Assembly: GCA_033977485.1 (NCBI GenBank)
Contig: CM066988.1
Location: 4,424,501 to 4,488,500, forward strand
DNA from: Hydrangea macrophylla
Taxonomy: Eukaryota > Streptophyta > Magnoliopsida > Cornales > Hydrangeaceae
Direction of reading: 5' to 3'
DNA: 64,000 nucleotides
In this document: in pieces, positions 21,791 through 33,662 of the stretch
Layout: the number at the start of each line of letters is the position of its first letter
Position numbering within the stretch: position 1 is the stretch's first letter
Notes under the pieces: model-generated
What the model was told of the DNA's origin: nothing
What the model saw: only the letters and a program-made list of their open reading frames with translations
Databases searched by the model: none
Translations under genes and position numbers: made by a program

Positions 21791-22971
21791 GTTAGATGCT
21801 GTTTCAAGTTCTAATTCAGTATATAAAGAGTTTATGTACTGTGTGAATCAATTAGCGGTTCCAATTGTTATATATGCGTGGATGTATGTACCACTAACCT
21901 TTTTGCAGCAAAGCTTAGTCCACTATCTCCCATGGCACCAAGATCTATTTAAATTTTGGTATTTGAATATTTTGAGATTGGTGCATGTTTATTTTATTGG
22001 TTTGGTTTAAGGCATTGTAAAGGGCGCTGCGACTTCAAACCTACGAAAAGGAAAGTCGCACTGGTTTCCCTAGCCTTTTTTATTTTGTTGTTGCATTTTC
22101 TTATTCTAGATAAATTATAAGCTTCAAAAGAAGCATAGAACCAATGTATAATAATTAAAAATTCCATGAAGATGGAGGCGGAGGTGACCAAACCAAGAAG
22201 GAGGTTCTATGGAGATAGAGCCATGGGAGATAGAGGCATATGAATGCCTTTGTTTCATTTTAGTTTTTTGTTTTATGTGCTTGGTTTGTGATTGGCGTTT
22301 TACATTGTTACTACTTGCATGCACGTAAAACAAGTTTTCTAAAATAAAATTCAAAAACCATTTCAACGCATTAGTAAACATTGGATGTTTATGGGTAATG
22401 TGTGGAAATATTTTTTTTCAAAAAGCAAAATCCTTATTTACTAAATCTAGTGGGAGAGGGTCTTATTAATAAACACCCACGATCTTCCATTAACGGTTCA
22501 CTGTAAGATGAGTGATGCATTCTGTGTCACCTCGCCAGGGGTGATCATTCCATATGGAGGGTGCATTACTCATTGGTTACTAGATGTGAACTTCCTTTGA
22601 TAGGATCAATCAGACGTGTTAGAGGGTGACCATCACACGGAGGGGCTACTTGAGACGGTTGTGATTGGATCCTAGTTAATGGTACACACTAGCTAAGCTA
22701 TGGATAAGGGATCCCTCACGGGGCATTATTCAGAAACTTAGAGATCAAAAGGGATCGGGAGTCATAACTTGTTTTGCAAGAGTTGTATAGCAGACAAGTC
22801 ATAATTAATCGAAAGATCGAATATTGACCACCACACGGAGGCTTTATTTTTTAGTTTCGATATTTCGGCAACTTTGTTTTAAATAGGAGTTTTAAGGATT
22901 CTTTTATTTCAAAATTGTCAAATTCTGATATCCACATTTATTTTGTTTGTTTGATTTTACAGTAAATCATA
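21791..22971 (+). other. Leader of the copia element, part 2
   Basis: Non-coding, between the solo LTR and gag. Without the solo LTR the leader is about 1.65 kb, long for a copia element. Short repeated phrases such as ACCACACGGAGG and ATCACACGGAGG occur near 22630 and 22830. No gene seen. Confidence 0.5.
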
Positions 22972-24578
22972 ATGTCTGGATCTACATTTAGTCCACTTGC
23001 CACCATACTCACTCAAAACAAGTTAACTGGAAATAACTACACCGAATGGAAACAAAACCTTGACATCGTGTTAACTGCGGAGGATCACATATATGTCCTC
23101 ACCACCCCATGCCCCGAAGAACCCGCGGAAAATGCTTCGGCAGCTGCCAGACACGAGTTCGATAAATAGAAGAAGTCCAATGGAATGGCTCGTTGCTACA
23201 TTCTGGCCTCAATGGCTGGTGTGTTGCAACACCAATTCCAGTCGAACAATTCTGCCAGTGACATTATCAAATCCCTGAAGAAGATGTTTGGGGAGCATGG
23301 CAGGCCTGCTAGACAGGTAGCAATGCAGAAGATAATGAGTGCTAAGATGTCGAAAGGGACTCCAGTCAAAGAACATGTTTTAAAAATGATTGGTTATTTG
23401 AATGAGCTGGAGACCCTATGTGCCAACATCGATGCACAGACCCAAGTTGATATAATTCTCAATACGCTGTCACCGTCATTCGCTCAATTTAAAATAAACT
23501 ATAACATGAATAAAATGGATTTTTCAATGAGCGAATTAATGAGTTCTTTACTGGCAACGGAAGGGGTGATCAAACCTGGGGTCAACGTTCTGAACGTTGA
23601 GAAAAGTGCTTCCTCTTCCCGATCTATGCCGAAAGGAAAGAAAGGGAAGAAGAAAGCTGGCACTGGTGGTTCAAGTGTTGGACCGGTTCCTAAGATTGCA
23701 AAATCTAAGGGAAAAGGTAAGGGCAAAGGGAAGGTGGGTGGCCAAGGCAAAGGAAAGTGTTTCCAATGCGGTGAGAAGGGCCATTGGAAGAGGAACTGTC
23801 CAGAATTCTTAGCTACAAGAGTTCAAGGTATGATTGAGTCATATGTGATTAAAGTAAGTTTTATTACGGATACTTCAAACACTTGGTGCATTGATTTTGG
23901 TGCGACTAACCATATCTGTAATTCGTTGGAGGGGTTCTGATCAATCAGGAAATGCAGTGATGGGGAAATCGTGCTGACTCTGGGTTCTAGCGCAACTGTT
24001 TCTGCGGTTGCTATAGGAGTAGTAGTTTTAGAGTTTTTTGACAATAAGACAATAGTTTTATCAGATGTTCTTAACGTCCCTTTGATGAGACGTAATTTAA
24101 TTTCAATTTCAAATTTATCGAATAATGGTATTCTTTTCGTTTTGGAACAGAAGTTGTTATTAAAAGAAATAGTTCTTTTATATGTTCTGGTGTTAAAACT
24201 AATGGCTTGTATGTAATCACTCCCAATATCTCTAAAGTCTTTTGTATGGAACTTAATAACTCAATGGTAATTGTACCATCTAAAAGAAAGGAACCTTCTA
24301 CTAATCCAACAAGGCTTTGGCACATGAGACTTGGCCAAATCAATCTAAATAGGATTGGCATACTAGTCAAAGAAGGGGTCTTAGGCGATTTGGTTCTCAA
24401 ACCAATGGAAGTCTACGAGTCTTGTTTGGAGGGTAAGATGACCAAAAGGCCCTTTCCTGTAAAGGGTAATAGAACCAATGCATTGTTGGAATTAGTTCAT
24501 ATTGATGTGTGTGGACCAATATATATTAGAGAAAGGGGTGGTTATGAGTATTTCATAACAGATTTGCTTGGTAAATCT
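22972..24578 (+). pseudogene. copia gag-protease-integrase N-terminal part, broken and truncated
   Basis: ATG at 22972 (MSGSTFSPLATILTQNKL). The gag core includes NYTEWKQNLDIVLTAEDHIY and is cut by an in-frame TAG at 23167 but continues in the same frame. The CCHC zinc knuckle CFQCGEKGHWKRNC lies near 23758-23800. The protease site reads DFGAT (near 23898) where DSGAT is usual, so a key residue is altered. A TGA follows at 23938, then the frame continues, and a frameshift near 24140-24200 leads to the GAG-pre-integrase zone with LWHMRLGQIN and the first integrase aspartate segment LVHIDVCGP (near 24500). The coding sequence then stops at a junction with LTR sequence. Confidence 0.88.
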
Positions 24579-25304
24579 AGTACGAATGTTGAAGGTAGAG
24601 GGACATTAGTACAACATACAAGTCTAGTTATTGCTTCGGATATGTTCTTTTGCGTTGGAGTTCAGTTATCATTTTATAGTGGAGCAAACGTTAACTGACC
24701 AGTTAGTTAGTTTGCTGATCAAAGAGTTTGGTCATGGTGATTGACAAACTGGTCTGAGCCAACAATAAAGAGCCTAGGAGGTCCCACTCTTAGCTCCTCT
24801 AGGAAGCTTCAAGGTAGGTTCGATCGATCGAAGGAGTTTCGATCGATTGAAGTCTAGGCAGGTTCGATCGCTCGAGGGTTGTTCGATCGATCGATCGAAT
24901 ACACTTCGATCGCTCAAAGGTTAGGTCGGTTCAGGGAATCTATAAATAGGGCAGCTGTGTTCTGAAAAAGTAGTTCATCAATTTTATTAACCAGAAGCTG
25001 CAAAAACTGTTTTAGAGCCCCAAACCTTCTCCTTCTTCTCTATTAGGGTTCCTACCAACCCTAGTCCTTCCTGCGAGCATCCATAGGAGTCATAAGAGTG
25101 AAGGCCATCTAGTAGAGGCTGCTGGAAGTTGAAGATTTCAGAATTGGGTTCAAGACACAGAGGTATAATACTTGTCCCCTCAGTGAAGTTAGTACGCATC
25201 TATAGAATTGACGGGTAGTAGATACTAGGCTACCAATAAGTTTTTATAACTTGACCTTTTCCGCTGTGCGTTTAATTTTTTAATTTAAACCGGTTTTACC
25301 AACT
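24579..25304 (+). repeat. Truncated 3' LTR of the copia element
   Basis: Corresponds to the part of 18294-19800 from about 19046 onward, including the word cluster (24810-24910), the TATA box near 24940 and the end TTTTACCAACT. It is fused directly to integrase coding sequence. TACGAATG occurs at the junction and at the matching LTR position, suggesting a microhomology-mediated deletion. Confidence 0.88.
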
Positions 25305-25309
25305 TATAT

Positions 25310-25519
25310 CAAACTCAATTAATAGCTATATATACATATATATATATATATCAGTTATGGTATATAAATGGATATCATTTACCAATTCAATTAATGCTTG
25401 ATTTGTGAAAATTATTAAGTTGACCAAGCTAATGACTATACATATATGTATATATACTGTATTATATATGCGTATCACTAAATTTCCTCACTCAATGACT
25501 ATATGTGTATATATATATA
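25310..25519. other. AT-rich spacer between two retrotransposons
   Basis: Dinucleotide AT runs and the phrase CAGTTATGGTATATA, which also precedes the copia element near 18268. No gene seen. It is the target site of Tat element 2. Confidence 0.6.
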
Positions 25520-25560
25520 TGATGATGCCGAAAATTGGTAAGGGCTGATTTAGTAATAAA

Positions 25561-25617
<57 letters not shown>

Positions 25618-26210
25618 TGTGAGACACAAGAAATTGTGTGTGGTTCAGCCTCGTTAATGAGGTGACCTACGTCCACGGGTGAGCTGGAGCCCGTTCTCTA
25701 ACAGTTCACCAGCGGTGTATGGTGAACCAATAAGGTGGGCGGCACTACCAGTAAAACCAACCGGGTATATGCGTGTATGTAGTATATTTATGCTATTCTT
25801 ATGAGATACGAATGTTGTCCCCTTTAATGGGGCGAGTGGTCCCTTTTATAAGTGCAAAAGACTACCCTTACCACCTAAGTTAGTAGATTAGGAAGCCTAA
25901 TCTAATTACAATTGATTTACATAAATTATGGGAGTTTCCTAAGTGGTTTAGGAAATAACTTGCATCTTCCATAAGTCTTCTAGACGAACTAGGAAACTGC
26001 TTGGAGCCTTGAGGAGTAGGCTACAAGGTGCGCATGTGTCATGGCCGGTGGGAGGCGAGCCTACTTTGTGAGCCCAAGCTGTGACCCAGACTGGGCGGTC
26101 ATAGGTCGAACAGCCTAGGATGGCTAAGTGACAGACACCCATTCCATGTGACCTGGCATTACTTGTTGAGGTGGTAGTCAGACGTTGACCTAATATTTTT
26201 GTACGTATCA
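25520..26210 (-). repeat. 3' LTR of Tat element 2
   Basis: TGATGATGCCGAAAATTGG…TTTTTGTACGTATCA, 691 bp, next to GCTACCCCCTA (minus-strand polypurine tract TAGGGGGTAGC). It has a (GA)n run at about 25563-25613 and a minus-strand TATA box CTTATAAAAGGG at 25841-25852. Confidence 0.92.
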
Positions 26211-27227
26211 GCTACCCCCTATTTTCAAAGCTGATGCGATGATTCATCAGATAAGGATTGAAAATTAGTTCTGCTCTAAAAAACCATCCGTAAAGTTGGT
26301 CGGGACTTTACTCAGGTAAGACCGGTCGTGTTGGTCATCCAGGGCCTGGACCAAGCGGTGACTCTGTGTGCCCGGGGTCGATGTTTGCCATGTGTTAGTT
26401 GATGGTTGGCCTGGTTAGGATGCTGTGAGGCCGGTGTGAATGTAACCGAACAGTTGCATTGTAACAGGACCGTCACGTCTTGCATTAAATCGAGCACCTT
26501 TTAAGGTGTCGCTTCACGTGCCCGAGATGACAGATGTCCTGCGGTTTAGGCAGGAAAGCGTCTTGGTCATTGGATCTGATTTGATCTGGACCGTCCATGC
26601 TTCCTATATAAGGGACACTTGTTCATTTCTTCCATTCTTGTTGTCCCGAGATAGAGAATACCGAGCAGGTTTGAGAGCAAAAAGTTCCCGGCCAAGCTTC
26701 CGAGCTCGTTTCCTACTTTAATTCTTGTAAGTCCTCCTCTCCCAAGTTTCCATTCATTAGTTTCTTCTTTCTCCTCTTTCTTTCTTTTTTCGAAGTGAGG
26801 CTGGAGAGAACAAATCTATTATGGCTCACTCGGGAGTGGGATTTCTTCTTTTTGAGGTTCATTTTCCTCCTTCCCCTGTGGTGTGTGATTAAACCGGTCG
26901 GGTTATCCCGTGTCAGTTTTGATCAAGTGTTATACTGCCTTCCGAGCCTTGTACGCTTTGCCCCATAGGCTCTTGGACTTGCCCCCTTTATACACTAGAC
27001 TCGGAGTTTCTGACCCTTACCAAGGTCGCCAACTGCTTCTTGGTCCAGCCATAGGAGAATTAGGGATATGTCACTTAGGATGTGACTAGTCTTCCCGGTC
27101 AGAAGATGAGCAGTCTCGTTCCGGGACGCCGGACACCAGCTTAGACCCACCTTTTGCAACCCCGTTCGACCAATAAAGTGAAGGGAGGATCCCTATTCTA
27201 GCTTCTGTCGACGAGGGGGCTCAAGAT
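26211..27227 (+). promoter_or_regulatory. Promoter and 5' leader of the antisense gene of Tat element 2
   Basis: A TATA box CTATATAAG at 26604-26612 is followed by a CT-rich leader. CTTGTAAGTCC near 26725 looks like the donor of a 5'-UTR intron, with CTCAAG just before the ATG at 27228 as a possible acceptor. Nothing else is coding on either strand here. Transcription is inferred from these signals alone. Confidence 0.45.
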
Positions 27228-29195
27228 ATGCCCGTTCCCTCGACGTCTGGGGGGCAATACACCGAGGAGTCGGTTCCAAATAGTCCAGGTGTGGTTTTTT
27301 CTTGTGAGCGGATCGTTAGCATCTTACATTCCCCTGACCTAGCCCGGATTAGGGGAAAGTATGACGTTCCCGACCACTTTTCCTTGGGTGTAGATGGTGG
27401 TGGGGCTCACATCCACCAGTCGAGCTTTGTTACCCTGTACGAGGACGCCCTTATGGCGGGACTTTGTCTTCCTCTTCACCCCATTGCCCTGGATGTGCTC
27501 ATCTATCTCAGGATTTCCCCCGGGCAGCTCGCCCTGAACGGTTAGAGGTTCTTGATGGGTTCCATCTCCCTGTGGCCCTAGGTTCTAGGGTACGAGATCA
27601 CCCTGTAGGAGTTCTTCTGGACCCATCGGCTGTTCAAAGTACACGGGGAGACCAGCTTCTGCTCGCTGGGGGTCCGATAGGGGAGAAAAATAATAGTTAA
27701 CTGCCCGAGCAACGACAGAGGGTGGAAGAAGAAATTCTTTCAAGTATTCACCCTTGGGCTCTGTGAGGAGGCGCCGGGCATTCAATTGAGGACCTCCTAG
27801 GTAGGGGAGTTGAGGAGTAAGCCCACATACCTTTTATTGCTTTTACATTGCTTATTCTTTTCATATTTGAACTAATCAGCTTCTTTCTCTGCAGTGGGCT
27901 CAGTAGACTTGCCCAGCATTTCTGACCAGTGTCAGGCAAGGATTTTGTCGCTGGCTGAGGACCTCACGAACATCAACAAGATCCTGACCCGATCGGGAAG
28001 CCCGAAGACCTCGTACAAGCCTAAGCACCGCTTCGAGGCCCCTGTTTTTACTCCGATTATTCTCGGTATGCTCCGCCATTTGACTCCTTACTGTTTTACT
28101 ATTTGCTCGGCTTCATATATAACTGTTGTTTTTTCGCTGGTTTCACAAAGATGGCTCCTAAGGATGTGGCTGCCCTAAAGGAGAAGGAGGCGGCCTTGCT
28201 GGCCCAGGCGGGGCAGAAGCAGAAGAAGCAGGACCCTGTTGAGGACCAGAAACTGAAGAGGATCTCCAAGGGATCGCTATCCGGGCGGACAAGGAAGCGG
28301 TTGGGACCTCAACGCCCAGGGTAACCATTGTTGTGCCCTCGAAGTTGCCCCCCACCGCCACACTGGCTAGGGTGTCGTTCCCCAGTATGGATAAGCCAAC
28401 ACTCCCGGGCCCACGTGCGGGACTGTCCGCAAGGCCGACGGTGGAGAAGGCAAACAAAGTCCATGGAAGAATCCGGCCTGGGCTACTATAGAGTCAAGTG
28501 GACAAATGCTCTCTGCTGAGTCCCGAGGCCATAATTGGTTGGCTTTACAGTGTCAGCCACATGGTAAGTTGCTTTGTATATATTTTGCAAGTGCCACTTT
28601 TTCTCTGCTCGGGAATCTAACACCCTCTTTTTTTTAGGTTGGCTGTATTGCGGCGGAGGTTGAAGCTTCCTTGCCCGGGCTGGTTGAGAGGCTAGTCACT
28701 GCCGAGGTTGCCCTGTCTGAGGAGAAGGCAACGCGGGAATCCACAGAGTATGCCCTCTTTGTGGAGGAGGAAAAGTCCAGGGCCCTGGGACTGGAGCTGG
28801 GGGAGGCCCGCGACACCGTTTCTTTCGAGCGGGCTTCTTGGAAGACTGCCGAAACCAAAGCGACGACTATAGAGGCTAGAAGGGTGGCTGCCAAGAAGGA
28901 GGCAGAGGTCCTGATAGCAACTCTCTCTAAGCTCGCAGCTGCCCAGGATGCGGAGGCAAAGGATGCAGAAGAGGAGTTTGAGGCTGGCTTCTTCAAAGGC
29001 TATGCCGACCTGACAGAGTGGGTGGCTTCTGATCACCCAGACTGGGATTTGTCTGTCTACTCCTGGGTTGAGTCCAACTTCTTGAAGGAGTCAGCTCAAG
29101 CTGCTGAGGGAGCCACTATCGAGGCTGTAGCGGCCGGGACTACAGAGGATGAGCCAGTCGGGAATACTAGGGACGTTGTCATGGTTGACGCCTAG
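27228..29195 (+). pseudogene. Antisense four-exon relic of the PF04195 'putative gypsy type transposon' family
   Basis: Exon 1 (27228-27800) opens with MPVPSTSGGQYTEE and has the family pattern: YDVPDHFSLGV, FVTLYEDALMAGLCLPLHP, and RISPGQLALNG followed by TAG where the family has W. It ends with GWKKKFF. Four or five in-frame TAG codons interrupt it, each readable as a decayed W or Q codon. Introns with GT-AG ends lie at about 27801-27894, 28066-28150 and 28564-28637. Exon 3 needs one frameshift near 28310. Exon 4 (28638-29195) is open and coiled-coil-like (VERLVTAEVALSEEKATRES onward), ending in GNTRDVVMVDA. It runs opposite to the element's pol and ends about 960 bp from the integrase stop. 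Function unknown. Confidence 0.75.
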
Positions 29196-30154
29196 CTCCT
29201 TCCGGGCTTCTCCTTTTTGCTCTTTTGTGTTTTTTTTTGGGAGGCTACTACAATTGCCCCCAAGCAATGTAAATATTTTTAATTAATGAAAAGGTCCATT
29301 GAGGTCGCCATTTTTCATCAATTGTTTAATATTTCGCACTTTCTTGTTTACAATTGCCCCACAAGCAATGTAAATATTTTTAATTAATGAAAATGCCCAT
29401 CGAGGCTGCCCTTTTTCATCAACTATTTAATATTTCGCACTTGCTTGTTTGTGATTGCCTGTGCCCGACCGGTTGTACATCCTGTGGAAACCCTGCCTTC
29501 GCAAAAGTTTAGGACTGTACTGGTAGAAAGCACTCGGTCTCTTAGAGAACTATTTAAGGTCCCGCCCGGTATAGTGTAGGATTGGTCCTGTTACTATCCG
29601 TTCGATTTCTCTGGGCATTGTAGGTACTCGGGACTGTCTGACAGTGGCATCTCATACCTAGCCCCGAGTCTTGTTGAATGCCCGGTATGATTACCTATTT
29701 TGGCCTGGAGTGTTACACCCGTATCCCCTTGGCCACCAAGCTTTTGCTAAGGCAGGCATTTGTAGAGGGATCCACCATAGGTAACCGACCTGGAACATAG
29801 GTGGTTGTATGATCTTTTGAGGCTTGCCATCATCAGCCACCTAGTGGGGTTTGCCGCCATCGTTGGTTGTGGACCTAAGCACAGCCGGTGCCTCAGATAT
29901 GACTGAGGTCTTTCGTGCCTGGGGTCTGACCCTGAGGTCTTCTTATTGCCTCGAGTTTGACCCTCGAGGTCTTGTGTATGCCTCGGGTGTGAGCCCGAGG
30001 TCTTTCGTGTGCCTGGGGTTGGGCCCCAAGGTCTTTTAACACAACCGAACACAAGGAGAAGAATTGCTCGGTAGAAAGGGAAATTTTATTTACTATATAA
30101 GTTAAACTGCTCGGAGGGAGCTACAAGGTTCCTAACCGGTACTGCATCCATGTT
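29196..30154 (+). other. 3'-UTR-like spacer with two tandem repeats
   Basis: A roughly 103-bp duplication (29250-29350 and 29352-29455) contains AATGTAAATATTTTTAATTA, AT-rich like a plant polyadenylation region and directly after the antisense gene stop. At 29902-30032 about four diverged units of about 35 bp (GAGGTCTTTCGTGCCTGGGG) form a GC-rich minisatellite between the convergent antisense gene and integrase. Confidence 0.6.
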
Positions 30155-33100
30155 TTACTTAAAATACTTACGGAGGTGCTGCACGTTCCAGGGGTGAGGG
30201 AGGCCTTGTCCGGCCAGGGTCTGTAGCCAGTAACTACCCAGGCGATTAATGCTGGTAACCCGATAGGGTCCCTCCCAGTTCGGGCCCAACTTTCCATGGC
30301 TCAAGACTTTTGTCGACTGGTTTACTGCCTTCAAGACTAGATCTCCTACCTGGAAATTACGGTGTTTGACCTTGCTGTTATAGTACCGGGAGACCCGCTG
30401 CTTGTAGGCTTTTACCTTCAGATATGCCTGATCTCTTTTTTCTTCCACCAAATCTAGCTCCCCTCTAAGGGCTTCTTCGTTGCCTTGTTCGTCGAAGTTT
30501 GCCACTCGGTATGTTGGCAATCCAAGCTCTGTGGGCACCACCGCCTCAAAACCATAGGTAAGAGCGAACGATGTTTCCCCCGTTGCTGCTCAGGGGGTGG
30601 TACGGTGGCCCACAGAAGGGTCGGTAACTCATCTACCCAGAGGCCTTTGGCATCCTCGAGTCTAGTTTTGAGGGACTGCAAAATTGTTCGGTTCGTTACT
30701 TCTGCTTGGCCATTTGCCTAGGGGTGCTCGGGCGAGGAGTAGTGATTGGATACGCCATAGCCCGAGCAAAATTGCCTGAACACCGGGGCATCAAACTGCC
30801 TTCCGTTGTCACTGATTAGGACTCTGGGGATGCCGAACCTACTGAGAATTTTTTTCTCAATGAAGCCTTCCATCTTCTTCTCGGTGATTGATGCCAAGGG
30901 CTCGGCTTCTGCCCACTTAGTAAAATAGTCCACAGCGATGACCGTGAATCTGACTTGTCCTTTTCCAACCGGGAGGGGACCAACTATATCAATGCCCCAT
31001 TGAGCGAACGACCAAGGGCTAAGGATTGACATTTGGAGCTCTCCCAGGCAGTTGATCATAGGCGAGTATCTCAGGCACTTGTCACACCGCTTCACGTATT
31101 CTTGCGAATCCCAGGCTATCGTCAGCCAATAGTAGCCTTGTAGAAGGGCTTTTCTGGATAGTGTCCGTCCTCCCACATGACTTCTATACACTCTATTGTG
31201 GATTTCACTCAGTATTCCTTGCATCTGTGTGGGGTGGATGCACCATAGGTATGGGATGGAGAACCCCCTTGTATAGAGGATGCCATTAACAAGGTGGTAC
31301 CTGGCCGCTCGGTACTTTACCCATCAGGCTTCTTCCTTTCCTTCAGGTAAAGTACTCGTGGTGAGGAACGTTATTACCGGATCCATCCAGTTGGGCCCCG
31401 TGGAGACCGGGTCGACCTCCATGCCTCCTGGATCAGCTATGCTGGGCTCGATCAAATATTCAATTCTTATCCCGTGCAAGTCTGACTCAGATGATGAGGC
31501 GAGACGGGCCAATCGGTCGGCCCTCGCGTTTTCCTCTCTCGGGATCTGTGTGACTGAGAACCCCTTAAGCTTCTTTGAAATTGCTTGGACAAAGGCTAGG
31601 TAGGCTACCATATTGTCTTTCCGAGCTTCATATTCTTGGTTTACTTGATTGACCACGAGCTGTGAATCGCTGTATGCTTTGACTTGCTGTGCACCTGTCG
31701 AAATAGCTAACTGTAGACAGACCAGCAGGGCTTCATACTCGGCCTCATTAATGGAGGCCCAGAAACCAAACCGTAATGCATACTCTAGTTGGATCCCGTC
31801 GGGTGTGGTCAGGATGATTCCTGCCCCACTGCCATGCTGGTTGGAGGATCCGTCCACATAGAGTACCTAGGTTGGGACATCGGGCTATGGACCGGGCAGT
31901 ACTACCGGCGGGTCGAGCGCTTCAACCGGATCCTCCGAGCATATGAACTCCACGAGAAAATATGCTATAGCCTGTCCTTTTATTGCTGTCCGAGGTCTGT
32001 AAACTACCTCAAACTCCTCCAGTTCCAATGCCTAATTAATGAGCCTTCCGGATGTCTCGGGCCTACTTAAGATCCAGCGAAGGGGCTGATCTGTGAGGAC
32101 CATGGTGATGTGGGCCTGGAAGTACGGACGGAGCCTCTGGGCAGAGGTGATTAGGGAAAAGGCCAACTTCTCTACGCGGGAGTACCAGCTTTCTGCGCTT
32201 TGAAGCGCTTGACTGGTGTAGTTCACCGGGAATTGTATCCCGTGCTCTTCTCGGACAAGTGCCTCTGCTGAAGGAGACACCGCCAAATACAAAAATAATT
32301 CCTCCTTTGGTATGGGTGTGGGGAGTAGAGGGGGTGATGTCAGGTACTTTTTGAGTTTCTAGAATGCCTCCTCGCACTCCTCCGACCACTAAAAAGCCTT
32401 ATGGAGGATCTTGAAAAATAGGAGGCACCGATCGGTTGCTCGGGAAACGAACTTGTTTAGTGCGGCTACCCGGCCGACCAAGCTCTGTACTTCTTTTGTT
32501 GACCAGGGCGACCGCATGTTGATAATTGCTTGAATCTTTTCAGGGTTCGCCTCAATCCCTCGTCTACTGACCAAATGTCCCAAAAATTTACCGAACGAGA
32601 CTTCGAACGTGCACTTGGCTGGGTTCAACCTCATTCGGTACTTTCGTAGGATGCTGAAGGCCCCGGACAAGTGCTTTAGATGGTCTGACTCGTCTCGGCT
32701 TTTGACCAAGAGGTCGTCAACATATACCTCCATTGACTTCTCAATCAAGTCCTTGAACATGAAATTGACCAAGCGTTGATACTTTGCCCCATCATTTTTT
32801 AGGCTGAAAGGCATCACCTTGTAGCAATTAGTGCCTTGGTCGGTGATAAAGGAAGTCTTCTCCTCGTCCCCGGGGTACATGCTGATCTGGTTGTACCCCG
32901 AGTAGGCGTCTATGAATGAAAGAAGTGAGTGACCAGTCGTGGCATCCACAAATAGGTCTATCCTAGGCAGCGGATAGCAGTCCTTGGGATAGGCCTTGTT
33001 TAAGTCAGTGAAATCTATACACATTCTCCACTTCCCGTTGCTTTTCTTCAACAGTACCACGTTTGCCAACCAGTCGGGATAGTGGACTTCTCGGACGGAT

Positions 33101-33567
33101 TTTGCTTTTAGGATTTTCTCAATCTCTTCACGTACTGTGACCTGTCTTTTAGGGGCCATGGCCCTCCTCTTCTGCTTGACCGGTTGGGAGTTTGGTTTGA
33201 TGTTGAGACGGTGAGAGATAACCCAGGGGTCAATTCCTGGCATGTCTTTATGGCACCAGGCGAAGATATCCTGGTTTTCTCTTAGGAACTAGATTAATTA
33301 TTCCCTCAAACTCGAGTCTAGGAGAGTGCCAATGCTCACAGACCGGTCGGGGTGCGCTGGGTCCAACATCACCTGTTTTGACTCTTCCACCAGGCCCACT
33401 CCATCTTTCATGTCCCTTGGGTCCATTTCTTGAACGTTTAATGTTTTCGTAATCACCTCTCTGCGCAAGGAACTAACATAGCACCTCCGAGTGGTTGACT
33501 GATCTCCACGCAAGCTTCTCGGGCCCAGGGGGGTCGGGAACTTCACCACTAGGCCATAGGTAAACAC
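30155..33567 (-). pseudogene. pol of Tat element 2: RT, RNase H, archaeal-type RNase H, integrase
   Basis: Reverse transcriptase (33243-32389) retains SFIDAYSGYNQI (residues 109-120 from 33243) and the catalytic YVDD (174-177). The connection and first RNase H follow across a TAG near 32390 (32292-32032). A second RNase H (31857-31324) has MDGSSNQHGSGAGI, an EAEYEAL helix and YSDSQLVVNQ, the acidic positions expected. Integrase starts near 31224: a zinc-binding H…H…CDKC region, then D (GIDIVGPLP), D (ISDNGRQFD) and a stop at about 30718 before the E segment. The tail with NWEGPYRVTSI ends at 30155. Several amber stops and frameshifts are spread over the length. Confidence 0.9.
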
Positions 33568-33662
33568 AACCGATTTGGCTTTGTTGAGCGTTGCCTTCCA
33601 AGGATTACGTTATATATGGAAGGGGTCTCCATAACCACAAAGCTCGTGAGCATAGATACCTG

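Larger units (their letters stand above)
18294..25304 (+). mobile_element. Ty1/copia element, internally deleted, hosting an inverted solo LTR
   Basis: The left LTR is at 18294-19800, a tRNA-Met-type primer-binding site at 19803-19816, a very long leader, broken gag-protease-integrase start at 22972-24578, then directly the second half of an LTR (24579-25304). TATAT flanks both ends (18289-18293, 25305-25309), weak evidence in AT-rich DNA. Reverse transcriptase, RNase H and most of integrase are absent, so the copy cannot move by itself. A solo LTR (20289-21790) from the same family sits inverted in the leader. Confidence 0.85.
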
